Assembly (NCBI GenBank): GCA_026874595.1
Contig: CM049306.1
Coordinates: forward strand, 50,542,019-50,606,018
Direction of reading: 5' to 3'
From: Sipunculus nudus
Lineage: Eukaryota > Annelida > Sipuncula > Golfingiida > Sipunculidae
Length of the DNA: 64,000 bases
The notes beneath the pieces are model-generated. The model had not been told where the DNA came from. It saw nothing but the letters and a program-made list of their open reading frames with translations, and did no database searches. Every line of letters begins with the position of its first letter. Positions within the stretch are counted from its first letter, which is position 1. This document shows, one piece after another, positions 12,157 through 22,833 of this stretch. The position numbers and the translations under genes were made by a program.

Positions 12157-12620
12157 GGTTTCGTGTTTTGAAAATATTGTAAAATACACTATAATAAACA
12201 AACTATCTATCATAACTCATTTGGGGGGAGGGGTTTATTTAACATTCAGATGCATTTTATTTCACACACCTACACACATATATAATTATATCTATAAATT
12301 AACCAACATATATGATCTTCTAATAAAGCTCTTTTAACTGTGTATGCTTCAGGGAAATGGTATGACCTTGTCAGTTGCTTAACAAATGCTCGCCCTTATA
12401 CATTGAATGGAGTTGTGTTTTTCACATATATATGGCTTTGTGTCACAATGGTATATAATTCTTTGAAGTAAAAATATTTGATGATGATCAAGATTACCTA
12501 AAGAATCATAGCAATGTTCCTTGGCTAGCCCACAAACCTCTTTCATAACTTTGCCATGGAACCAAGGGGAAAATATAAGGCCAAAATATATGGTTAGGTG
12601 ACAGGCACTTTCTTTTCAGA
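12157..12620. other. LINE 3' flank, no gene
   Basis: AATAAA (ACTATAATAAACAAAC, near 12192) lies shortly after the LINE stop and could be its polyadenylation signal. The rest shows nothing I can name. Confidence 0.35.
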
Positions 12621-12621
12621 T

Positions 12622-13787
12622 AATAGAATATGGGTTGTCGACAATCGACTACGTGTATCCGCCAAAATCAGAGTAGTACGGGTGAAGTCAGGCTTGAATT
12701 GAGTGGCAAGGGGAAATAGAGTTACATGTGTTAACATGATTGAAGGTGGCGCCACCTGTTATTTGAACGAGAAACTATCCAAAATGTATACACATGCAAG
12801 ATTTCAGGTGAAAAAGTCAAACCACTGCAGAGATATGAGTGATTTTATCCCACAGCAGACAAACAGATGGACGCTGTGCAGAAATGGCTGCAGGTGGCGC
12901 CACCATTTTTGTGTATATTATAAAGCTATCCAAGAGCTACATTTGTGTAAATTTTTTTTCCTGATTGGTCGAACGAGTCTGGAGATATAAGCATAGATGG
13001 CTACAGCATAAGCGTGAATGTAGGTGGCGCCACCTGTCATAAAATCAAGAAAGCTATGCGGGATGTATACGCATGCCGAATTTCAGGTAATTTGGTCAAA
13101 CCACTGCAGAGATATATGAGTGATTTTAACCCAAGGCGTGACAAACAGATGGACGCTGTGCAAAAATGGCTGCAGGTGGCACCACCATTTTTTTGTATGT
13201 TATAAAGCTATCCAAGGGCTACCTTTGTGTCAAAAAATTTTCCTGATTGGTCAAACGGTTCCCGAGATATGAGCTTGGATGCTGCAGCGCTAACGTAAAT
13301 GTAGGTGGCGCCACCTGTCATAAAATCAAGAAAGCTATCTAATATGTATACGCATGCCGAATTTTAGGTGAATTAGTCAAACGACTGCAGAGATATGAGT
13401 GATTTTAACCCAAGGCAGATGAACAGATGGACACTGTGCAAACATGGTTGCAGGTGGCGCCACCTTTTTTGTGAATTTAATTAAGCTATCAAAGGGCTAA
13501 ATTTATGTAAAAAAAAATTTCCTGATCGGTCAAACGGTTCCCGAGATATGTGGGTTTATGTGTGGGAACAGACGCACAAACGGACGCTGGGCAGAGAGGA
13601 AATGTCAGAGGTCAAGGCCACTTGGTTAGGCACCAGTTCACATGTGACCCGATAATTTGTGTAAGTTTCGGAAAAATCCGTCCAGTAGTCTCAGTGGAGT
13701 TCTCCGAAAACGAACGCGGCGGCGGCGGCGGCGTAACCCGGTCAAAAACATAGTATCCGCAAAACTTCGTTTTGGCGGATACAATTA
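12622..13787. mobile_element. non-autonomous element with tandem core, copy A
   Basis: A 14-bp inverted pair TGTATCCGCCAAAA (12654-12667) and TTTTGGCGGATACA (13770-13783) frames the element. Homology to the other two copies extends left to about 12622. The core holds about three ~280-bp units, each made of two related half-units that start with GGTGGCGCCACC and carry AAGCTATCCAA, then a TCAAAC box, then GAGATATGAG. The right end can fold on itself (GTATCCGC-AAAAC-TTC-GTTTT-GGCGGATAC). No protein is encoded; the open frames are repeat artefacts. The architecture resembles bivalve elements with a tandem core of roughly 160 bp (pearl-type), by recollection only. Confidence 0.7.
12742..13540 (+). 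repeat. tandem core units with GGTGGCGCCACC palindromes
   Basis: The palindrome GGTGGCGCCACC or a close variant starts a half-unit near 12747, 12893, 13023, 13174, 13304 and 13453. Odd half-units continue CTGTCAT-A-AATCAAG or equivalent, and even ones continue ATTTTTGTGTAT. Both types then share AAGCTATCCAA, a TTTCAGGT or TTCCTGAT motif, TCAAAC and GAGATATG. The array is therefore a higher-order repeat of A/B monomers of about 130-150 bp. Confidence 0.7.
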
Positions 13788-13799
13788 ATTAGTCCGAGC

Positions 13800-13915
13800 G
13801 GCTGGAAATCAAATTGGTAATTTCTATTGAAAATCAAAATAAAAACTTTGATGCGGGGTAATAAAATTGACGCGGGCGGCGCCTGAGAACCATAGCTTTT
13901 TTTTTACCTGATACC
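13800..13915. mobile_element. end fragment of the inverted-repeat element family
   Basis: TTGATGCGGGG, AAAATTGACGCGGGCGG and GCCTGAGAACCATA match the reverse complement of the left terminal segment (24030-24090) of the 2.3-kb inverted-repeat element. Only one end is present. It shows that the family is dispersed. Confidence 0.6.
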
Positions 13916-14618
13916 TTTTTTGGAAGTAAAATAATATTAATACGTATATTCTCTCACAGAGAACCTGCCTTGTCGTAATAAAAAAGCTTCACCTCGCCAC
14001 TGTTCCAGTTCGGTTTGGTGAGACTCATATAAAAGACAAGATGTTGTCGGGGACATCAAACCCCTACACGGATGATCTTAGCTGCATACGTCTACATACA
14101 ATCCACCTCCAGTGCAGAACCACGCTCTTATACCGATCAAATGCTCCATTATAATGAAATAGCCGTTATATTTGATCACAGTCCCTTCACTCCCTTGACT
14201 TTAAATTATGGGGATCAAAATTACCTTCAAACTTTTATGGATTATTCTTAGGGTGTTTCCTAATCCTTCACAAAATGTCAACACAATCTGATCAGGACGT
14301 TTGGTGTTAATTTGCTGACAGACAAACCGAGGGTATATTGTGATACTTTTCACTACCTGGCGGAGGTTTAAGATGATACAGGAGAGACCTCTGGTGGAGA
14401 TGTGCCAAACGAAGAACTTGAAGAATTCCGTCTGTGTTGGCCCCATTGGTATGTGTGATATTATTGATTAAACAAACACACAATAACTACTACTGGTGCA
14501 AATAATGTGTGTTCATGGAATATATAAAAAAGATATATGCGATTTTATAAACAATACAGAACAAATGCAGAAAAGGTGAATGTCTTTTATCAGTTGATTT
14601 TTTTAACTGGGATCAGTG
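13916..14618. other. no gene; dispersed repeat near 14.29-14.40 kb
   Basis: 14290-14400 (GTTAATTTGCTGACAGACAAAC ... CACTACCTGGCGGAGG) resembles 59755-59820 (TTTGCTGAAAGACAAACAAG ... CGCCACCTGGTGGAGG), so it is part of an interspersed repeat. No exon is supported. Confidence 0.45.
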
Positions 14619-14875
14619 GAGGGAATGCATGCAGCTTCTGCCTTTGTGGAATGTGGGTGCTGTGGCTTTCCTTAGGTCACCGGTACGGGTAAATAGTTGG
14701 CGATCTCTCGGCTCTCGCTGGCTTGGCTGGGATGGCATCACGTCTATCGGCTCTTCAAAATTTATAGTCTACAGAGACAACTGGGGCGGTGATCGCAGAA
14801 CACCTCAACCGTGCCTGTCTTATGACTTAAAAAAACTAGATCCTAGTCCTAGTTCTAACACTATAGTAGAAGTTT
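14615..14875 (+). repeat. tandem duplication, left copy
   Basis: This left copy matches 15018-15295 in order: TGGAGGGAATG, CTTCTGCCTTTGTGG, GTCACCGGT, CGGCTCT, ATAGTCTA-AGAGACAAC, GGGGCGGTGATC, CCTCAACC, AACTAGATCCTAGTCC and CTAACACTATAG. The offset is about 403 bp. Homology outside the pair is unknown. No protein is evident in either copy. Confidence 0.75.
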
Positions 14876-15017
14876 ATGAAGAAAAAAAAAACTAGCTTAC
14901 GTTGTCTAAATGGAAGAAACTGCAAGTATAAAATGGCATTCGTCTCTAAGTTTGTCGTTTCATTGATCGGGTTCGGCTCTCGAGATCGATTGGTTGGCTG
15001 GGTCTCCGCAGCTGGGA

Positions 15018-15295
15018 TTGGTGGAGGGAATGTATGCTGCTTTTGCCTTTGTGGCTGTGGGTGGTGTGGCTTTCCTCTGGTCACCGGTGTAGGTAAAACG
15101 GTGGCGGTCTATCGGCTCTCCCTGACATGGCTTTGTTGGTAAGACCAACTTGGTATCACGTCTATTGGCTCCAAAAATCTATAGTCTAAAGAGACAACCG
15201 GGGCGGTGATCCCAGATAACCTCAACCATGTCTGTATAATGACTTTAAAAACTAGATCCTAGTCCTTGTCCTAACACTATAGAGTAGAGTTGTCA
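15018..15295 (+). repeat. tandem duplication, right copy
   Basis: The right member of the pair described at 14615-14875. It has diverged by many substitutions and small indels, so the duplication is old. The intervening ~140 bp has a variant of the same GATTGG..GGTCTC sequence. Confidence 0.75.
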
Positions 15296-15299
15296 GTTT

Positions 15300-16685
15300 C
15301 ATCAGGGCAGACGGACTTCAAACCTTTCTTTTACCTTTGTTAAACATGGCAAATTGAGTATTAAATATTGTATTTAAATTGATAACATTTATGACGCATG
15401 GCGTGTAGATAAACTGTAGCTTATTTTCAAGTAGCTTGTGTGCCAGAAGCGTACGGGGCTTCAGATCTGACACTACCATATGATGACCATTTGATAAAAC
15501 TAAGAGGTTATCTCAATGTCAAGAGGTTATGACCTCTTCCCTATTCCATTTATCATGTGTACATGCATAATTATAAGGTTGTATATTTTTAATAAGTATT
15601 GTTTTAGATTTAAAACTTGAAAACACTTATGGAGCGCATACCTCCACATTCCACATTAATTCATCGTTAACATCAAGTTACATTGACTACTAAAATAATT
15701 TTAAAAATGCCTTTTGGCCATTTATATATTTATCTGTTTATTTATTTATTACATTATCTTCCAGAGTAGCTTTTATCAGAATAAAATTATGTTTACAGAA
15801 GGTCCCTGTAATACATAGATAAATCGCAATTTTATTCAATATTCAATAAGTCCATAAAACTAAAATGACATCTTAGATCACAGAATATAAGCGAAAACGC
15901 GGTGACGTAATCACAGCTTAACCTGAATTACAAATATTGGTAGTCGAGTTACGTTATGAAAAGTGTGCAATAGAGTTGCTAAAAACAAAAAAAAAGAGGT
16001 AAAATACAAATAAAGCACTATAGTGAACAATCTAAATGAAATGTATATATAAAAGTCTACATAATATGCGAATATGTAAAGTAATGAAAAATTTGATTAC
16101 GCTAAAATATTAGTATTATTTAGCTATACAAGTAGAAAATGAAAAAAAAAATTATTCTACCTTGGGTATTATATGCAAGGAAATATGAGCGCGCTAGCCT
16201 TTTAAAGCTCTGTAGATTTTTGGCATGTTTTAGTTTTGTCGGAAGGCTATTCTATAGAACACTGCCTACATAAAAGGATGAGGTTTTGAGGATTTCTGTG
16301 GTTTCAGAAGATTAACATGCCAAGCTGCTGTGCGAGTGATCATAAATGCCTGAGATAATTCTGGCTGCTCGACCCTTAAGCCGCTGAATGGGATGTACGA
16401 GCACAATTTCTCCAAACAGAAAGGCCATAGTCAATATTTGGTTGAATGAACGCCATTTTTCCACAAAGATACGTTTGTAGATTTGTGTTTTGAAAAACTG
16501 ATGAAGATGTATAAATGTCTCTTGTCTGTACAGGCTCTGACTAACTGACGATGAATCTAGAAAATGAGTGACTGTGTTGATGTGACGTTACTGCCTGGTG
16601 CGGGTTGTTTTTTATACTAATAATAAAAAGCTTGGCAGCCACCAGCAAAGTACACTAGCAAAGACCATACCAAATATATCTGTAT
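15300..16685. other. no gene recognised
   Basis: AT-rich intergenic DNA. 16190-16440 is somewhat more complex, but its short frames are broken and match nothing I know. Confidence 0.4.

Positions 16686-16689
<4 letters not shown>

Positions 16690-16753
<64 letters not shown>
16690..16753. repeat. (AT)n microsatellite
   Basis: A TA array followed by TGTAAAGACAATCCCATATA, a phrase repeated next to the following two arrays. Confidence 0.9.
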
Positions 16754-16756
<3 letters not shown>

Positions 16757-16806
16757 AAGACAATCCCATATATAAACATATATAAATATATAAATATATA
16801 TTTGTA

Positions 16807-16880
16807 GGTGTGGGCGTGAGTGAATGAACCCAAATATATGAAATTATATATGTAAAGACAATCCCATATACATATATACA

Positions 16881-16937
<57 letters not shown>

Positions 16938-17074
16938 AGTGAATGAACTCCTCAAGTGGGCCACACGATCTAGATATAGACCGTAAAACCAGCATTTATT
17001 ATGATGTCAGCAACCAACCTCTTTGTGAGTGTGAGTGAACCCAAATATATGCAATTATATATGTAAAGACAATC

Positions 17075-17136
<62 letters not shown>

Positions 17137-17268
17137 ATATATATATATATATATTATATTTGTAGGTGTGGTTTTGAGTGAATGAACTCCTCAAGTAGGC
17201 CACACGATCTAGATGTAGACCGTAAAACCAGCATTTATTATGATGTCAGCAACCAACCTCTATGACGT
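16807..17268 (+). repeat. duplicated block carrying AT arrays
   Basis: The 88-bp phrase GAGTGAATGAACTCCTCAAG ... GTCAGCAACCAACCTCT occurs at about 16937-17024 and 17178-17265, 241 bp apart, with few differences. Each copy is preceded by ATATATGTAAAGACAATCCC and an AT array (16885-16935 and 17079-17155). A partial third unit begins near 16754. A segmental tandem duplication seeded by the AT arrays is the simplest reading. Confidence 0.8.
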
Positions 17269-17269
17269 T

Positions 17270-17747
17270 GACGTAACCATGCATGACGACGAAGAGACAA
17301 TTAGGGTTGGTTACTCGAAATGACCGTTAAAGGTATCCATTGACATAAAAGGAACCTTAACTGCTCGAAGGATCTTTAAAAGTTGGTTTCAATATAATTT
17401 TATGAGTAAAAGTGATAAAATTTTGTCGCGAATCGGTTTTATTTTGGAGATTTTCGAGGAAATACACACGAACTAGCAATAAAAATTAGCTTGGATCCGG
17501 ATCAAGATCAGCATACTAAATCCACCAATCCGGATTTCATCGGAAGCCTCCCAGAACATTCGAGGATATGGCTTGGGTATACACGTATACTTCGTAGTCG
17601 GAAGTAAAAATATATGCAATACAATTTATTGGCTCTTGACAACACCAGATTGTGTGGCTACATCATCAGACTAGGTTTTTGAACATTTACAACATTGTAT
17701 GCATCAGCAAATATCTTTACAGTATGTCTATGCAATACACAGGCAAT

Positions 17748-17750
<3 letters not shown>
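17270..17750. other. no gene recognised
   Basis: Unique-looking sequence with no supported feature. Confidence 0.45.
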
Positions 17751-17796
<46 letters not shown>

Positions 17797-17880
17797 CATA
17801 TATATACATATATATATATATACCTACACACACATATATATACCTACATATATATAAACATACATACATACACATACAGA
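17751..17880. repeat. (AT)n / TACATA simple repeat
   Basis: A TA array grades into TACATATATA and CATACATACA variants. Confidence 0.88.
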
Positions 17881-19105
17881 AGGAACAAGTCTATATGCAT
17901 ATATTCAATTAATTTCCTTAAGGTACATTCTGCAGTATCTTTAATTTGTATTGAAAGGTGTTTGTGAAATGTATTTGTGACATCCATTGGTCCAGCCACT
18001 GGACTCTTACATGTAATTGTAATAAATAGAGGCACTATACGCTCTTCTGATGGCACAAAAAAAATATAACAGAGTAACTATATTGTATAATCATGATGAG
18101 ATTTGACAACTTAGAATTTTATATCATTACCTTGCATTAAGTGTTAGATCTTACATGCAAACATTAAGCTGACTCATATTCATACATTCTTCTAAGTACT
18201 GTATGTGTCTTTCTGGTCATTGTACCCCTTGTATACATTCTATATATACAGTACAACTTACGCGATGTGTTAAATAACCCCGTGCTATCCCACAGTCTAT
18301 AACATTATGCTACTAACTCATCTGAACCAAAATGCATATGATACAAGTAAAGACAATGTAAGAGCTATATATACGATATCAGTTCACAATTTTCTTTTCT
18401 TTGTCATCTGAAATCATTTGTACAATGTTGCTCGGGATGACACTTAAAATTATGTTCTAGCTAGATATTGATATGTATTAACTTCAACACCTTTGATTGT
18501 TTTCATCAAGACCCAACAGTAGGGCACAAAGCTTATAGATAAATATTGATATTTACAGACATAACTAGAAGCACATATACAGTTGAAATATATAAATGTT
18601 ATTAAGAATGTAATTAAACACAATATGTTTGATATGTCACAGCACATGTAATCATGGATCTGTCTCATCATTCTGTACCCCCTATGCGTATAATACATAC
18701 TATGGCAATCATCAAGAAATATATTACATGATATATATTATAATATATTATAAATTGTAAACGAAATATAATGAGATATTATAAATATGAAGTAACATAT
18801 ATATATAAACATTTATATATATATACATATTATAGTTTTATGATAAACATATAATATGTATATATATATATATAAACTTTATCTATATAAGTTTATTAAC
18901 TATTTATTTCATATAAGTTATATACGAGCACATTCGATTTTTTATTTTATACATAAATTTAATATGTTTAACAAATAAATATATAAATAAAGATATAAAG
19001 ATATTAAACCATTAAGCAAACACATCTAAGCTATCATAGGAACATAACTGTATAACTATTAGCCCTTAAAATATGAAAACAAATAATTTATATTTAAAAT
19101 ATGTA
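17881..19105. other. very AT-rich, no gene
   Basis: 18720-19100 is almost pure A/T with short ATATATATA runs. No exon is supported on either strand. Confidence 0.45.
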
Positions 19106-19111
19106 CGATTC

Positions 19112-19117
19112 TCTCTC

Positions 19118-19204
<87 letters not shown>
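19112..19204. repeat. (CTAT)n then (AT)n microsatellite
   Basis: A CT run, about eight CTAT units, and then a TA array form a compound microsatellite. Confidence 0.92.
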
Positions 19205-19208
<4 letters not shown>

Positions 19209-19838
19209 TTATTTAATTATTTATTTATATATATACAATATATATATATTATAATACACAACTATTATTATTATCATTATTATTATTATTTAAATAAAAG
19301 CATGTGGACTTAACTACATGAACTAAATTAAAGGAATCTGCAGTTTTCTCACCCACGAGGATTCAATATTACAGGATTTGTTTTCTTGTATTTTTTAATA
19401 AAGAAAAAACGAATAAATATTTATAATTGTCAAAACTCTTGATAAATACATTTACTTCTACAGGCCAACAAACATTCAACTATATAGTTTGTTTATGGTA
19501 CGTCATTAAGCACTATCCTCACAGTGGGCGTGGTTCGAATAAGACATGCAGGAATCTGGCCGCATAAGGCATAAACAGGGAAATATATTAATAACTTGTA
19601 TCTTAAAGTTATAATTGTGGCTTTTATTTATGTGTTAGCAGGCTCAGACTTATGGAATTGCCGTGTTCAGTAAAGAGCTGATCCACATGTTGTATGTTTT
19701 AATCAGGTTGTCACCAGACGTAGTTCCTCTAACAGCTTTTTCTTCCTCCATTCATTAGAGAAAAACTATACTGTTTTCCTATTTCACACATAGCTAGAAG
19801 ATCCGTTCAACCGTGGTTCCAGTTGAACGTACGACATT
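19205..19838. other. no gene recognised
   Basis: It begins with TTTATTTA and TTATTATT simple sequence, then ordinary intergenic DNA. Confidence 0.45.
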
Positions 19839-19839
19839 C

Positions 19840-20060
19840 AGGCGCAAATCCAGGATTTCTTGCAGGGAGGGGTCAACGGGTGTCATCCATAAAAAATTGT
19901 CTAAAAAAAAAGTTGTTGGTTAAGAGCGGGGGGGGGGGGGTCACGACACCCGAAACCCCCTTCTCATGCATAAGATTTGTCTAAAAAAGTTGTTGGTTGA
20001 GAGCGGCGGGGGTGGGGGGTATGGGGATCCATTTTAACGGGTCATGATGCCTGTGGATAA
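19840..20060 (+). mobile_element. MITE related to 6559-6767, decayed
   Basis: CAGGCGCAAATCCAGGAT opens a segment that follows the nested MITE: GCAGGGAGGGGTCAACGGG, CATAAAAAATTGTCTA, GTTGTTGGTTAAGAGC, a G run at 19927-19939, and then a second half with CATGCATAAGATTTGTCTA. The right terminus is not a clear inverted copy, so the end point is approximate. Confidence 0.6.
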
Positions 20061-22227
20061 AACGTATCGTGAATGTCTAGTTACTATAAGAAACGTTTAA
20101 GTTTAATACTAAAAGATATGTCTGCACTGAATTTAATGGCCAGGTGTGCACTGAATTTGAAATGGCGAGGTTTATGAATAGGATGAATATTGTAAATTAA
20201 CAAGCATGAGACTTGCACATCAATTCTAGTCTCATTTGTTACTTGGAACACACGACTTTTAAGACCAGGCTCATAAGTGTGCATTTAAAATTTTCAATTT
20301 TTTAACTCCCTTCATTTAACGTACATAGCGCAAAAGGATTATATTTAAAGAGACATAATCAGGAGCAATATTGTGCCTTTTCTTTCACACTATCCGTTCA
20401 GTTTTGCTTTATACAAAAGTTTCCCAAGCAAAACCACACCAGCACACAGTCTCAGTACCTCGCATACGGCTGTTAAACACCTTGTTATGGCTCTGCGTGT
20501 TTATAAACACATTCCACGTGAGCCTGTTTACCATTACAAGGCCACGTAACCGGAGGTCCGATTGTGAGCAGCAACACACGCAATTTCAGCCAGCGTGAAC
20601 ATGTAATTCATTTTTCGGGCCAAGTCGGTCAGGGCATCTCATGATTGGCAGGTGTCCTGGCTCAGCGATGCGAGTCCCATGCGTTTTGTTAATGCTGACA
20701 TCTTTGATCGCGCCCAGTCCACTGTTTTTAACACTCGTTAACAGGAGTAAGCAAACGGTTTCAGGGCAAGGTTTTGGCAAGTACAAATTTATTTTAAAAG
20801 GAAGAAGATATTTTTCGTGTTATTTCAACATGCTTTATAGGTGATTGGCCTCTTTAAGCCTATTGTACGAAAACAAAGTAGTCGACGAACACACCTACAC
20901 AACACACACAAACGTCCCGCCTGATAAAAGCCCACGAATGGTTCTCATGTCATTTAGATTTTATTATACATTTGTGTTTGCTGATGTTCATACTGGAACA
21001 GATTCATTGCTCCTTGCACTTGGTAGTCATTAATGACAGTAGGTTAGTGACATTTCTCTTTCCGCCTGCCAGTGAAATATGACTGTTATTAATCATACAT
21101 TCTCGGGAAAGGTCGATCTTCTGCGCTTTGTGTTCGCCATGCATGTACGTGCAGAACCACAACCAACCACCTGGCGAGCGGTATCCAGAGCAGGGTTGCT
21201 GACGTCAACGTCTCGTGGAGTCATGGTAACGAGGGATTGGTCCGAGACACCGAATATACAGCATGATAAATAACGCATATTATAAATAATTTGGTTTAAT
21301 AAAGTGTAGAGTGAATATTAAGCATTTAGCATTAACTTCTTAAATTTTAAGAAAATGCTTTTGTTAGCCATGCAAGGGGCGTTCGATATATATTTATAAA
21401 TGCTAGCAAAATACTGATTATTCTGATTTATCTTTTGTCTTAATACCGAAGAAGAATTGGGGATGGAACTGTTACAGCAATACCAAAACTGAGAATGGAA
21501 ATCGATATGCAAATGATACCTAGGTAAAATCTATTGACATTACAGGAGCGTGTGAATGATGCGGAGACGTTTTCTTGGAAGCATATCTTGATTGATGGAA
21601 ACATCAAAAGGGACACAGGAGCCCAACAAGGAGCTAATGATCAGTATCAATACCTTGGCTGCAACGTTAGAGAAATAAAAGCACTTCTCTCACACACCTG
21701 GTGGAACAGAGGCTTCTGACTACGGGAAGGTGTAAAGTAAATAAACAAACCGTGAGTATCTACCACGCGGGGTCTAGCCGGGTTTATATTCAGTTTGAAA
21801 TTCTGGAAAATATTCAGTCAAATTTAACAAAAAGATTTTTCTAACTATCTGACCATCTTTCCTTTTATTTGAATTAAGGAATGAAAGATATTTGGAGCAA
21901 CAGGGATAAATTTTCTGTTCATGTTTTTAAAGCTGTTTGAAAATTGAACCTGAAGGTGTAAACCTAACTAAAATGTTTCTTGTGCAAACATAACTGTAGG
22001 ACATAACAATGAATTGAAATAATCCAACAACAAAAAAATACAATTCCTATAACGATGATATTAATCCTTGAATATAATGTCATTTTTTTTTCAAATATTG
22101 GAATTAAAGCATTTATTGTATTGGACAGTACTTTTTGTATATCAAACTGCACATAAACTATCACACTTCACGCGGGGCACTTAAAAGGAGGTAATATTAT
22201 ACTGAACTACATATATCTTTTTTGCAG
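20061..22227. other. upstream region of the JMJD8-TPR gene
   Basis: 20360-21280 is less AT-rich than its surroundings and includes CACGTG (CCACGTGAGCC near 20515). The gene's promoter and non-coding first exon may lie here, because exon 1 of the coding region starts just after a splice acceptor. No donor or start site can be fixed. Confidence 0.3.
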
Positions 22228-22255
22228 AATCAGGGAAATACATGAATACCTCATC
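22228..22255 (+). other. 5' UTR part of first coding exon
   Basis: TTTTTTGCAG ending at 22227 is a strong splice acceptor, 28 bp before the ATG at 22256. This implies at least one upstream non-coding exon. Confidence 0.55.
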
Positions 22256-22833
22256 ATGAAAAAAAATAAAACGAAAACCCAAACGGGCGAAAATAAAAGT
22301 GTGTTGAGAACGGGACGGAGAGAAAAGATTCTCAAACAAACCGGAAACAAGACAGAAAAACGCCAGGACAGTGGCCACAGACCCTTCTACACAAAATTAA
22401 CTTTCCTCATTTTCGCCGCCTCTTTATCAGTTCCATATATTTACAAATTACCGACAAAGCAGAAACATCATATGACTGAAGACGACTGTGGTGGATGGAA
22501 TCCAGCCGATGCAGAAACAAACGCGATCCTTTACACTGAAACGTGTGACATAGATCGGATTCCCGCATCGAATATGACCGCTAAAGAATTCGAAACCGTT
22601 TATCGGTATAAAAAACCGGTTCTACTTCAATTCAAAAATGGCGCCCGTGATTGGACGAATATGGACCTTTGGAACGTGTCCAGCATGCTTGGATTTTACG
22701 GCGACAGGACTGTGGTCTCCGGTACATCTGAGAATATTGTACGAAAAGGCGGCAGAGGCGTTCAACCTAGCTCACTCAGGAAGTACATTGAAAAACTCAG
22801 GGAAAGTGAATTAAACTCATCTCGTGAACCAAT
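22256..22833 (+). CDS. JMJD8-like: JMJD8-TPR exon 1: tail, anchor, start of JmjC region
   Basis: Encodes residues 1-192 and two bases of codon 193. K/R-rich residues 1-42 precede the anchor TFLIFAASLSVPYIYKL. The lumenal part has NMT (106) and NSS (187) N-glycosylation sequons and cysteines 78 and 97. The donor GTAAGT at 22834 immediately precedes an in-frame stop. It is paralogous to 3660-4243 on the other strand. Confidence 0.85.

Noticed and set aside
12703-13205. Two frames with related sequences in the tandem core
   Set aside because: Similarity follows from the tandem DNA repeat; there is no start context or domain, and the frames differ between units.
16612-17203. Long tyrosine/isoleucine open frames
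   Set aside because: They are translations of (AT)n arrays, open in several frames on both strands. No gene.
20371-21278. Several 60-75-codon frames in a GC-richer block
   Set aside because: None has recognisable similarity or splice context. More likely promoter-proximal non-coding DNA.
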